Positions 1 through 6,376 of a stretch of DNA of 10,520 nt are shown here, piece by piece. Source of the DNA: an uncultured Helicobacter sp. (GTDB lineage Bacteria > Campylobacterota > Campylobacteria > Campylobacterales > Helicobacteraceae); the NCBI GenBank assembly GCA_944325475.1, contig CALVAF010000191.1, positions 1-10,520 of the forward strand. The letters are read 5' to 3'. Position 1 is the first letter of the stretch. Each line of letters starts with the position of its first letter. A program made the translations under genes and the position numbers. Below the pieces are notes generated by a model that made no database searches, was not told the DNA's origin, and saw only the letters and a program-made list of their open reading frames with translations.

Positions 1-748
1 TTAGAAGCATAACAGCGGTTCTAAAAAGAATTTGATTTGCCTTTTGGCTAGAGGCTTCCCCATATTCTCTACGCACACTTAAAGTAAAAGTAGAAATTGC
101 TGGAGAGTGATTAAAAGAAAAAACAAGCACAGGCAAAGTTAGCCAAACAACTTCAATGAAATCTTTTGCACTCGGTGCGGTTTGGATAATTTCTAGCTTC
201 CAATGTGGAATGAGATAAAAAGAAAAAGCAAAAAGCACTAAGCAAAGTGGTTAGACTAAAATGTTACAGGCTTTGGTAATCGTTTCTTCTGTGATAAGCA
301 TAATAGACATCATCGCACTTACCAAAACAAAAGCCAAAATCGCTCTAACACTTGGATAAAGCTGCATAGTTTGCGAATCATAAAGGCTAGTTAGTTGCAG
401 TTGATTGATAAAAAAGCTTGCAAAAGTGTTAGTAATGCCAACACCATAAGCTAGACAGATTGGATAGATTGCAAAGAAATACAAAATGGTGATAAAAAAG
501 CTTGTATTTCTACCCCAATACTCTTCAGCTGCGTGAGTAATGTCGTGTTTAATGCTTTGGGATTCATTGACAAAGCAGCTTAAGGCTCTGTGAGAAAGCC
601 ACACCATAGGGAAAATTAAAATTGTCATTACAACAACAGGCCAAAATCCCCCCGTCCCTGCTCTAATGGGCAAAAACAAAATTCCTGCTCCAACTGCTGT
701 TCCAAAAAGTGAAGGCATCCAACGCGTGTCAAATTTCGTCCATTTCAT
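1..748 (-). pseudogene. sdaC: SdaC-type serine/threonine permease, interrupted by an in-frame stop and cut by the window edge
   Basis: Inner-membrane amino-acid permease of the HAAAP/serine-threonine family (SdaC-like), which imports serine by proton symport. The ATG at 748 is preceded by AAGGAG (754-759). The N-terminus has the family pattern LFGTAVGAGILFLPIRAG followed by GGFWPVVVM and several hydrophobic helices. The frame stops at TAA 251-253 after 165 residues, but the same frame then continues without a stop to the left edge for 83 codons. These include LIPHWKLEII and VFSFNHSPAISTF, the latter matching the conserved FSFNxSPxxS segment of SdaC. The family is about 400-430 residues, so the gene should continue beyond the window. 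A single T-to-A change (TTA Leu to TAA) explains the break, and no frame change is needed. Either the gene is inactivated in this strain or the base is a sequencing error. Possible neighbour outside the window: a serine dehydratase, as in other Helicobacter (inference). Confidence 0.87.
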
Positions 749-802
749 AAAAACTCCTTGTCTAAAAGATTTATGATTTAATTCTCTAGTCAGCTAACTT
801 TA

Positions 803-1180
803 TTAAAAAGTGTCTAAATGTAAAATAAAATCCCTGCGTATTGAGCAAGGTTGTAGAGAACTGGAACAATACCCAAAAATATCCACAAAATAAAAGGAGT
901 TTTTCTCTAGATTAGAATCAAATTTTTTGATAATGGCTTGGTAGTTAAATCCTTCAATCGTCATTGAAAATTCCATAAAATCAGAGCTTATAAGGCTTTT
1001 GTCTTGAATCTTGCGTTTTAGAATCTCTTGAAAAGAAATCAGGTGCAAGGCAAGTTTTTTGGTCTCTGTATGTTGGGCTTGTAAGTCTTGTTGTAGGGAT
1101 TCTTGTTTGAGTGAAATCCATAGAATCATCGCCCCTAAAATTATAAAAACAATAAGTGGAAGCAACACAAATGCTCTCAC
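803..1180 (-). CDS. Small membrane-anchored protein at the minor-pseudopilin K/PilX/MshP position
   Basis: A 125-residue protein with one N-terminal hydrophobic helix (about residues 4-22), a polar, probably helical stretch (24-60) and a small C-terminal domain. I do not recognise the family by sequence. Its GTG start at 1180 overlaps the TGA of the preceding pseudopilin gene (GTGA), so it is probably translated by coupling. The N-terminus MRAFVLLPLIV resembles a degenerate prepilin leader: cleavage after Ala3 would leave Phe at +1, but position +5 is proline instead of glutamate. GspK, PilX and MshP proteins lack the +5 Glu and follow the I and J (or D and O) pseudopilins, so by position this is a candidate third minor pseudopilin, although GspK is usually more than twice as long. 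Cys105 and Cys112 are its only cysteines and could form a disulfide in the periplasm. Confidence 0.75.
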   Translation of the reverse strand: MRAFVLLPLIVFIILGAMILWISLKQESLQQDLQAQHTETKKLALHLISFQEILKRKIQDKSLISSDFMEFSMTIEGFNYQAIIKKFDSNLEKNSFYFVDIFGYCSSSLQPCSIRRDFILHLDTF

Positions 1181-1992
1181 AAAGCCTCTTTAATAATAAA
1201 ATCTTCAAGGCAGATTTTTTGGCTATCTTCGCCTTTGGCACAGAGTTTTAGGAGGATTCCAAAATCGTTTGTGGAGAGAAAAAAAGATTCAAGATTCTCA
1301 AAAAGAATGTAGGTTTTGCCCTCTTTTTCTAAAGTGATTTTGTCGTTAAGATTGAGGATGTAAGGTGTGTTAAGAAAATAAACTTTAGGCAATAAAGTAA
1401 CATTTTGTGGTTTGGATTCTAGGAATTTTGGAATTGTGCTTTGGAGTGAAGTGGCATTGAGGCTTAGGATTTTTGCGGTGTAGTTTGGGGTGTAGAAATC
1501 CTCTGGGGCGATGAAGTTTTGTGGGATAAAAAGGACATGCAGCTTGGTATTTGCAGTCTTGTAAATTTTGCAGTTTTGGTTTAGAGTGTTTGTAAAATTA
1601 GCTTTGATTGGCAGGAAGTTGAGGTGCAAAGTCGAATCAATGCGGAAGCTTTTGGGGTCAAAAATGCCATGCAAACAAGGCAGGCTGTAATCCTTAATAA
1701 GAAGTGATTCTTGGGTTTTTGGGTAAAAAAGCAAACTTTTGTTTTTGAGGTTAATGGGGGCTTGTCCCAGTGTTTCTTTGGGGATTATTTGGAGGCTTGG
1801 TTGGATTGAATCTTGTAGGATTTTTTTGATTTGCAAAAGGGCGTTGTGGGCTTGGAGCTCTAAGTTTAGCTTTTGTTTAGAGAGGGTGTGGAGTTCGTAG
1901 GTTTTGAGTATTAAAGGGGCGCTTAAAATTGCAATGATTCCTAAGATTCCAAGCGAAATGAGCATTTCAATGAGACTAAAGGCATTTTTCAT
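1177..1992 (-). CDS. Prepilin-like minor pseudopilin, GspJ/PulJ/MshO-like
   Basis: A 271-residue protein with a type IV prepilin signal: short basic leader MKNA, then FSLIEMLISLGILGIIAI with Phe at +1 and Glu at +5. Cleavage after Ala4 by a prepilin peptidase is expected; Ala rather than Gly at -1 is tolerated and the other prepilin here (KKAFSLLE) has it too. The hydrophobic helix (5-28) is followed by a helical spine and a beta-rich globular domain. Length and position (second of three) fit the GspJ/PulJ or MshO class, which forms the tip of a pseudopilus; the exact class is inference. Four cysteines (106, 141, 251, 261) lie in the periplasmic part, enough for two disulfides. The ATG at 1992 overlaps the preceding TGA (ATGA), and its own TGA overlaps the next GTG. 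Confidence 0.88.
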   Translation of the reverse strand: MKNAFSLIEMLISLGILGIIAILSAPLILKTYELHTLSKQKLNLELQAHNALLQIKKILQDSIQPSLQIIPKETLGQAPINLKNKSLLFYPKTQESLLIKDYSLPCLHGIFDPKSFRIDSTLHLNFLPIKANFTNTLNQNCKIYKTANTKLHVLFIPQNFIAPEDFYTPNYTAKILSLNATSLQSTIPKFLESKPQNVTLLPKVYFLNTPYILNLNDKITLEKEGKTYILFENLESFFLSTNDFGILLKLCAKGEDSQKICLEDFIIKEAL

Positions 1993-2216
1993 TTTGTGGC
2001 ATTGACTTCATAAAAATAAAATGATTCTTGAATTTTGGAGTGGAAAACACAGAAGGTGCTAATGGTGTCACAAAAAGTAACTTTTTGGAGCGAGAAAGCT
2101 TGGTTGTGAGCTAGGGAGTTTTTCAAAGAAACGCTTTGTAGTAGGGCGATTATGAGAATGCTTAAAACAGAGAGAAAAAGAATGATTTCTAGCAAACTAA
2201 AAGCCTTTTTTGACAT
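1989..2216 (-). CDS. Very short prepilin-like protein, first gene of the minor-pseudopilin cluster (GspI/MshD position)
   Basis: A 75-residue protein with an unmistakable prepilin N-terminus: MSKKA leader, then FSLLEIILFLSVLSILII with Phe +1 and Glu +5 after predicted cleavage at Ala5. Only about 45 residues follow the transmembrane helix, much less than in a typical pseudopilin. The short globular part holds two cysteines (49 and 56). Its role is presumably as a minor subunit of a pseudopilus or pilus assembled by the machine encoded on the other strand. The ATG at 2216 has a modest AAAAGG ribosome site about 7 bases upstream. The stop overlaps the next gene by 4 bp, so the three genes probably form one transcript starting in the divergent promoter region. 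It could be annotated as a hypothetical protein with a prepilin-type cleavage/methylation domain. Confidence 0.85.
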   Translation of the reverse strand: MSKKAFSLLEIILFLSVLSILIIALLQSVSLKNSLAHNQAFSLQKVTFCDTISTFCVFHSKIQESFYFYEVNATK

Positions 2217-2240
2217 TTTTGCCTTTTAAAATTCAAAAAA

Positions 2241-2257
2241 AGTTAAATATATTTATA
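2241..2257 (-). promoter_or_regulatory. Probable promoter of the minus-strand pseudopilin genes
   Basis: Read on the minus strand, an AT-rich stretch gives TATAAA (2257-2252) followed by TATATT (2251-2246); either could serve as a -10 box. This puts a transcription start about 25-35 bases before the ATG at 2216. There is no clear -35 box, as is usual for Campylobacterota sigma-70 promoters. The exact box is inference. Confidence 0.4.
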
Positions 2258-2259
2258 AA

Positions 2260-2284
2260 GTTTTACTAAGTATTATTGCATAAA
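2260..2284 (+). promoter_or_regulatory. Probable promoter of the plus-strand secretion/pilus operon
   Basis: TATTAT at 2271-2276 matches the TATAAT -10 box in five of six positions and follows a T-rich, AT-periodic stretch, the usual Helicobacter/Campylobacter substitute for a -35 box. The predicted start of transcription is near 2283, which makes the ATG at 2306 (or 2318) the likely translation start and rules against the upstream TTG at 2276, which would lie inside the promoter. Confidence 0.45.
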
Positions 2285-2305
2285 ACAAAAAATAAAATCA
2301 AGAAA

Positions 2306-3415
2306 ATGAGAAAAATCATGCGGTTTTTTCCTAGTAAAGCCATTGTTTTTTATCCGCTGTTGGCAAGAGAATATGATATGGAGAATCTCCATGACTTTTT
2401 GGAAGGCAAAGTTTGCAAGATTTTGAATTTGAAGCATGATTGTGAATATTTTTTGCGTTATTTTCATGATGAGCAGAGTGGGTATTTTTATTGTCTGCTT
2501 ATAAATAAAGAAGTCTTGATTGAGGGGGTTAGAGATTGTGCAGAGTTTTTGACCCACCCGGCTTTTTTAGCATGGCAATTTTTGCGTAAAAAGCGGCAGT
2601 TTTTCTTGATGGTTTATTTTTGTGAGGGGTTAGAGATTGTGCTTGTTGGGTATTTTCAAGGACAGATTACTTTTTTGCAAAGTTTTAAAAACGCACAAGA
2701 AGCATTCAAGAAATCTCAAGAAATGCACCAAAGCTATCTGGAGGCAAGTTTTTGCTTTTGGGATATGCGGGAGTGGAATCAAGGACAAAATCAGCAAAAT
2801 TACGAGGAATTTTCTCTTCAAGAAAGTGGTATTGATTGGCAGATTCTAAGTCCAAAGTTAGAGGATTTGCGTTTAGAAGAATCATGGAATTTTAATCCTT
2901 TAGAAAAAGCCATTCCGCTATGGCGACGAAATATTGGGAAGATTCTATTTTGTGGCGTGGCTGGTGCGGTTTGTGGGCTTTTATATCCTTTAATTTTATG
3001 GGTTTTGGTGCTTTTAGAGTGGCAGACTCATGAGACTTTGAAATTACAAATAGAGGCACAAAACAAAGCCCTGCAGCTCCAAATGCAAAGCTACACTGCT
3101 GCACAAAAAGAGGGTGTTGTGCTGCAGGAAAAATACCAAAATTTGGAGCAAACCTTTAGTGAAAATCAGGAATTTTTGCAAAAATTCCTGCACACAAATC
3201 CCAAAATTACGCAGTTTTTTGACACAATCCATTCCTTTTTAAAATCACAACAAGTAAAAATCGCCTATTTTCACGCACAAAGAGATGTGTTTGAGATTTT
3301 GTTTGCGGGGGCGAATGTGATTGGATTTTTGGAGGTTTTGCAGCAAAAAAACTTAGTGAATTTGGAAGCTTTAGAGGAAGTTGGAGGATTTTATTTTGTG
3401 AGGATTAGGATGTGA
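2306..3415 (+). CDS. GspL/PilN-like (MshI position) inner-membrane assembly protein
   Basis: About 369 residues. The first 210 or so are a soluble, presumably cytoplasmic domain, followed by one transmembrane segment (about 213-239), a periplasmic coiled coil rich in Q, L, E and K (about 240-300) and a small C-terminal domain. This layout is that of GspL, or of a fused PilM-PilN, the protein that links the assembly ATPase to the periplasmic PilO/GspM partner; sequence similarity is too weak for me to name the family, so this rests on architecture and position. Several cysteines sit in the cytoplasmic half and none in the periplasmic half. I chose ATG 2306; ATG 2318 is an alternative, and TTG 2276 falls in the predicted promoter. 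No strong ribosome site is visible. The end (ATGTGA) overlaps the next gene's GTG by 4 bp. Confidence 0.75.
   Translation: MRKIMRFFPSKAIVFYPLLAREYDMENLHDFLEGKVCKILNLKHDCEYFLRYFHDEQSGYFYCLLINKEVLIEGVRDCAEFLTHPAFLAWQFLRKKRQFFLMVYFCEGLEIVLVGYFQGQITFLQSFKNAQEAFKKSQEMHQSYLEASFCFWDMREWNQGQNQQNYEEFSLQESGIDWQILSPKLEDLRLEESWNFNPLEKAIPLWRRNIGKILFCGVAGAVCGLLYPLILWVLVLLEWQTHETLKLQIEAQNKALQLQMQSYTAAQKEGVVLQEKYQNLEQTFSENQEFLQKFLHTNPKITQFFDTIHSFLKSQQVKIAYFHAQRDVFEILFAGANVIGFLEVLQQKNLVNLEALEEVGGFYFVRIRM
2525..2642 (+). repeat. 17-bp direct repeat inside the GspL-like gene
   Basis: GGGGTTAGAGATTGTGC occurs at 2525-2541 and again at 2626-2642, 101 bp apart. Because 101 is not a multiple of three, the copies are read in different frames (EGVRDC versus EGLEIV), so the repeat is not a repeated protein motif. 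It may be chance in a biased genome. Confidence 0.6.
3167..3190. repeat. Perfect 24-bp palindrome inside the GspL-like gene
   Basis: The half-site CAGGAATTTTTG (3167-3178) is followed immediately by its exact reverse complement (3179-3190), with no spacer. It encodes part of the coiled-coil region (EFLQKFL). It is symmetric enough to be a dimeric-protein site, or a stem in RNA if the central bases form the loop, but no function is shown. Confidence 0.8.
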
Positions 3416-3945
3416 TTAAGAGAATTGAGGAGCTTTTGTTAGCAAGGAGCTTGAGAGAGAGGATTTTAGTTGCAATTCTTGCTTTTGTGGGTGGCTTTGG
3501 GGGTGTGTTTGTAGCGACTTCCAGAAATGCTGAAGAATTTCTTAATCAAGCAAAGGTAAGGACGCAAATGATGTATCACGAACTTTTAAGCTTGCAAGAA
3601 CAAAAGGAAATTTTACCCCTAAGCAATCAAGATTTAAAGGGCAAGATTGCGGAGCTAGAGAGGTTAATTGAAACACAAAATCAGCAAAAAGAAGCATTGC
3701 AAGAGGAGCTCAAAAACTTTTTTATTTTAAAGAATTTAGCAGAGGGTTTGGAATCATTTTTTATCACGCACCAAAAAGGTGGAATAGCCATCTCTGGAAG
3801 TGGGGACTTTATGAATGTTTTTAGATTTTTAAGGAGATTAGAAAATCTCCAAACTCTGCAAGTAGAAAGCTTTTCTGTGTATCCAATTCAAAGGAAGCTA
3901 GAATTTTTTGTAGATTTAAAAACCATTAAAGAAGAGCCGTTGTAG
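3412..3945 (+). CDS. PilO/GspM/MshJ-like inner-membrane protein
   Basis: A 177-residue bitopic protein: short cytoplasmic N-terminus, one transmembrane helix (about 18-36), a long coiled coil (about 40-105) and a C-terminal alpha/beta region (about 106-172; GIAISGSGDFMNVFRFLRRLE) that fits the ferredoxin-like fold of PilO, GspM and MshJ. These proteins pair with PilN or GspL to form the inner-membrane platform that connects the ATPase to the secretin. The gene starts with GTG at 3412, overlapping the TGA of the previous gene (GTGA), which fits coupled production of two partners. There are no cysteines. Identification rests on topology, size and position between the GspL-like and PilP-like genes, not on a signature motif. 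Confidence 0.78.
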   Translation: MIKRIEELLLARSLRERILVAILAFVGGFGGVFVATSRNAEEFLNQAKVRTQMMYHELLSLQEQKEILPLSNQDLKGKIAELERLIETQNQQKEALQEELKNFFILKNLAEGLESFFITHQKGGIAISGSGDFMNVFRFLRRLENLQTLQVESFSVYPIQRKLEFFVDLKTIKEEPL

Positions 3946-3949
3946 GGAT

Positions 3950-3970
3950 ATGAAAAAAGGAGGGTTGTGA
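3950..3970 (+). other. Six-codon mini-frame bridging two operon genes, or a remnant of a longer start
   Basis: ATG at 3950 opens a six-codon frame (MKKGGL) whose TGA (3968-3970) overlaps the GTG start of the next gene by 3 bases. It contains the AAGGAGG ribosome site (3957-3963). One extra A in the A6 run (3953-3958) would instead fuse this ATG to the next gene as MKKRRVVRLFKG, an improved signal-peptide start. Either reading is speculative. Confidence 0.3.
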
Positions 3971-4236
3971 GATTGTTTAAAGGATTGTTGTTTGGAATCT
4001 TGCTGTTTGAGAATTTGGTTTTGGGCTATGATCCCTTTTTTTATGAGGATGGGGAGTTTAAGATTCTAGGAATTATGCAAAATAAAGTTAATTTGAATGG
4101 AAAATGGCTAAGGGTTGCAGAAGAATTTGAGGGGTTTATCGTGGATAAAATTGGTAAAAATTGTGTCATTTTAAGAGAAGCTAAAGAGGGAGATTTGAAG
4201 GAAATTTGCTTGGTTAAAAAAGGGAAATTTTTATGA
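3967..4236 (+). CDS. Small PilP/MshK-like periplasmic protein
   Basis: An 89-residue protein with a signal peptide (about residues 1-20, ending LVLG) and a short mature domain of beta character. The segment FKILGIMQNKVNLNGKWLRV followed by VDKIGKNCVIL has the layout of the MshK/PilP/GspC homology region, where a small beta-barrel contacts the secretin. Its place directly before the secretin gene is that of mshK, pilP or gspC. Cys66 and Cys81 are the only cysteines and probably pair across two neighbouring strands. AAGGAGG (3957-3963) is very strong but only 3 bases from GTG 3967; TTG 3973 has a better spacing of 9, so the true start could be either. The end (ATGA) overlaps the secretin start. 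Confidence 0.72.
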   Translation: MRLFKGLLFGILLFENLVLGYDPFFYEDGEFKILGIMQNKVNLNGKWLRVAEEFEGFIVDKIGKNCVILREAKEGDLKEICLVKKGKFL

Positions 4237-5723
4237 ATTTTTTAAAAATAATTTTTTGTTTTTTGGGAATGGGTTTTGGCATTTTACAGGCGTGTGAAAA
4301 TCGCGTTTTTGATTTAGAATTGCAGGATTTTGGAGTGAAAATTTATGAGGTTTTAGGGGAGTTTGCAAGCGAATGTTCTTTTAGTATAGTGTTTGGTGAT
4401 GAAGCGGTGAAATCACATTTGGATAAGGAATTAACAATGGTTAATTTTAAGGGAAAAGATTTGGATTTTGTCTTTGATTTGCTATTTTCTCAAGCCAATT
4501 TGCACCACACTTACAAAGATGATATTTTGCTGCTTAAAAGCCAAGAGATAAAAACTTTTAAAATTAATTATCTTAGCACCAATCGAGTGGGGGTTAGCAA
4601 TACTTCAGTTTCGATTAACAATGAGGATAATTTTTCTAGGAATTTTTATTATAGCAGCATGGCAGATTCTGAAGTAAAGAGCAAATCTGGAATCAACATC
4701 ACAAGCGAAGATGGCTTTAATTTTTGGGAAACGATTAAAGGGGAGATTTTAGGCATTTTGGGGGAGAAAGAGAGTGATTTTAGAGTGGTGCTCAATAAGG
4801 GAGCGGGGCTAATTAGCATAAGGGGGAGCAAAAAGGAACTAGAGAGGGTGGAATCTTATATCCAAAGTTTGCATGAGAGGCTACAAAAGCAGGTTTTGAT
4901 TGATGTGCATATTTTAAGCGTTTTGCACAATAATACTAACACAACAGGTATTAATTGGGATGCATTGTATAACCTGCAAAATGTGATGATTCCAAGCTCT
5001 AAAGAAGGGGCGAATTTTGGCACAGAGGGGCAGGCTGGAAATGTGAGTGGAGTGAATATCGCAGGGCAAAATAGTGCAAGCAAGCTATACTATGGGATTA
5101 ATATTTTCTCACAAGGCTTAAGTCTCAATCGCATTGTGGAATTTCTAAAAACCTATGGCAAGGTGCAATCGATTTCTAACCCCAAAGTTTTGACATTGAA
5201 TAATCAGCCTGCGATGATTAGTGTGGGGGATATTTTGCGCTATCAAAAGAGCTCGATTTATCAAAATATTAATGCACAAACCACACTAACCAACACTGAT
5301 AAGGAATACCCAAGCCTTTTTGCGGGGGTTTTGTTAGATATTACTCCTCTAGTTTTTGGGGAAGAGATTATGCTAAAAATTAATCCTTCTATCACCAAAA
5401 CTAAAGAAAAACGCACCGAGATTCCAAGCACAGCTTTTGAAACGCCGCCAAATCTTACGACCAATCAACTCTCTTCAATGGTGAGTGTGAAAAACAATCA
5501 AAAGGTGGTTTTGGGTGGATTGATTTCAAAAAACATCACAAGAGAGGAAAATAAAATCCCTATTTTAGGGAGTATTCCAATAATTAAGCCGCTTTTTTCG
5601 TATTCACAAGATATTGAAAGTATTGAGGAGATTGTCTTTATCATCGAGCCAAAAATCATTCAAGCCCAAGAAAGTGTGAGCTTAGAATCGCTTGGATATG
5701 AGCTAATAAAGGAGGAGGAATGA
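4233..5723 (+). CDS. Secretin of a type II secretion / MSHA pilus / DNA-uptake system (GspD/MshL/CtsD-like)
   Basis: A 496-residue outer-membrane secretin that forms the gated ring through which a pilus, protein or DNA passes. A signal peptide (1-20) precedes Cys21. Residues about 25-115 form a secretin/TonB short N-terminal (STN) domain, followed by TFKINYLSTNRVGV, a linker typical of MshL-type secretins. An N-domain (about 165-220, with NKGAGLISIRG) comes next, then the C-terminal secretin domain (about 309-480) with PKVLTLNNQPAMISVGD and the hallmark IPILGSIPIIKPLF near 442-456. ILQAC before Cys21 resembles a weak lipobox, so it may be a lipoprotein; alternatively Cys21 pairs with Cys48, the only other cysteine of the mature protein. 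Related MshL proteins are slightly longer. Start and stop overlap both neighbours by 4 bp (ATGA). Confidence 0.94.
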   Translation: MNFLKIIFCFLGMGFGILQACENRVFDLELQDFGVKIYEVLGEFASECSFSIVFGDEAVKSHLDKELTMVNFKGKDLDFVFDLLFSQANLHHTYKDDILLLKSQEIKTFKINYLSTNRVGVSNTSVSINNEDNFSRNFYYSSMADSEVKSKSGINITSEDGFNFWETIKGEILGILGEKESDFRVVLNKGAGLISIRGSKKELERVESYIQSLHERLQKQVLIDVHILSVLHNNTNTTGINWDALYNLQNVMIPSSKEGANFGTEGQAGNVSGVNIAGQNSASKLYYGINIFSQGLSLNRIVEFLKTYGKVQSISNPKVLTLNNQPAMISVGDILRYQKSSIYQNINAQTTLTNTDKEYPSLFAGVLLDITPLVFGEEIMLKINPSITKTKEKRTEIPSTAFETPPNLTTNQLSSMVSVKNNQKVVLGGLISKNITREENKIPILGSIPIIKPLFSYSQDIESIEEIVFIIEPKIIQAQESVSLESLGYELIKEEE

Positions 5724-6376
5724 TAAGATTTGCTTTATTTTGTGTGGTTATGGGTGGAATCTTGGTCTTTTTAGCCGTAGAAAGGGGCGATGTGGAATCA
5801 AAACCCACCTCAAAACCTTGTTTTTATGTGCAACCTAGAGGGCTAAATTTGAGAGAATTGCCAAGTGTGGATTCAAAGATTCAAGGCAAATTAGCCCAAA
5901 ATACTAGAATCTGTGAATATTCTAAAATGCAAAATGGATTCTTGCAAACGCCTAGTGGTTGGGTGTTTGCAGAGTATCTAGCATTGGCGCCTAAAAAAGA
6001 GATTCCATTGTCCCTAGAATCTCAAAGCTCTTATCCCAAACCCACATTGCAATCACCTCCCAAAACCTCTAAAAATCCCCAAAAATCTACCCCCAAAATC
6101 ACACTAACAAGCTATGAAAAAACACCCAAAGAGGATTCTTTAAAACAAGCAAGAGAGTTTTTAGCAAGAGCGGATTACAAGATGGCTAAAACTCTAGCAC
6201 TTAGGGCAAATCAAGAGAATCCGCAGAATTTGGAGAGCTGGGAAGTGTTTGCAAGGAGTTTGTATTTGGAGGGCAAAAAGGCGGAGGCTATCAAGGTTTT
6301 GGAGGCTTTTTTGCAGACTCATTATAATGAGAATCTTTGGATGCTCTTAGAAAAAATGCAAGGGGATAGGATTTGA
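5720..6376 (+). CDS. Membrane-anchored SH3-TPR protein in the MshN position
   Basis: A 218-residue exported protein. It has an N-terminal hydrophobic segment (about 2-20) that is a signal peptide or anchor, a bacterial SH3 domain (about 34-90; LNLRELPSVDSKIQGKL and GWVFAEYL), a Pro/Ser/Thr/Lys-rich linker (about 92-135) and C-terminal tetratricopeptide-like helices (about 138-210). In MSHA operons the gene between secretin and ATPase is a membrane TPR protein (MshN), so this probably supports assembly of the machine. The SH3 domain suggests contact with peptidoglycan or a protein partner (family knowledge plus inference). Cys34 and Cys65 may form a disulfide within the SH3 domain. ATG 5720 has an excellent GGAGGAGG site and overlaps the secretin stop. 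The end (TTGA) overlaps the ATPase start. Confidence 0.8.
   Translation: MIRFALFCVVMGGILVFLAVERGDVESKPTSKPCFYVQPRGLNLRELPSVDSKIQGKLAQNTRICEYSKMQNGFLQTPSGWVFAEYLALAPKKEIPLSLESQSSYPKPTLQSPPKTSKNPQKSTPKITLTSYEKTPKEDSLKQAREFLARADYKMAKTLALRANQENPQNLESWEVFARSLYLEGKKAEAIKVLEAFLQTHYNENLWMLLEKMQGDRI

Noticed and set aside
787..798. Imperfect palindrome (AGTCAGCTAACT) between the pseudopilin cluster and sdaC, as a possible terminator or operator
   Set aside because: The arms are about six bases with a mismatch and no T-run follows on the minus strand; too weak to call.
981..1241. Minus-strand open frame of 86 codons spanning the end of the pseudopilin gene and the next gene
   Set aside because: It lies in another frame across two genes with good starts and clear prepilin or membrane features; its own translation shows no domain and biased, shadow-like composition.
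2276..2305. TTG start giving ten extra residues on the GspL-like protein
   Set aside because: It overlaps the predicted -10 box, has no ribosome site, and encodes only a lysine-rich stretch with no conserved feature.
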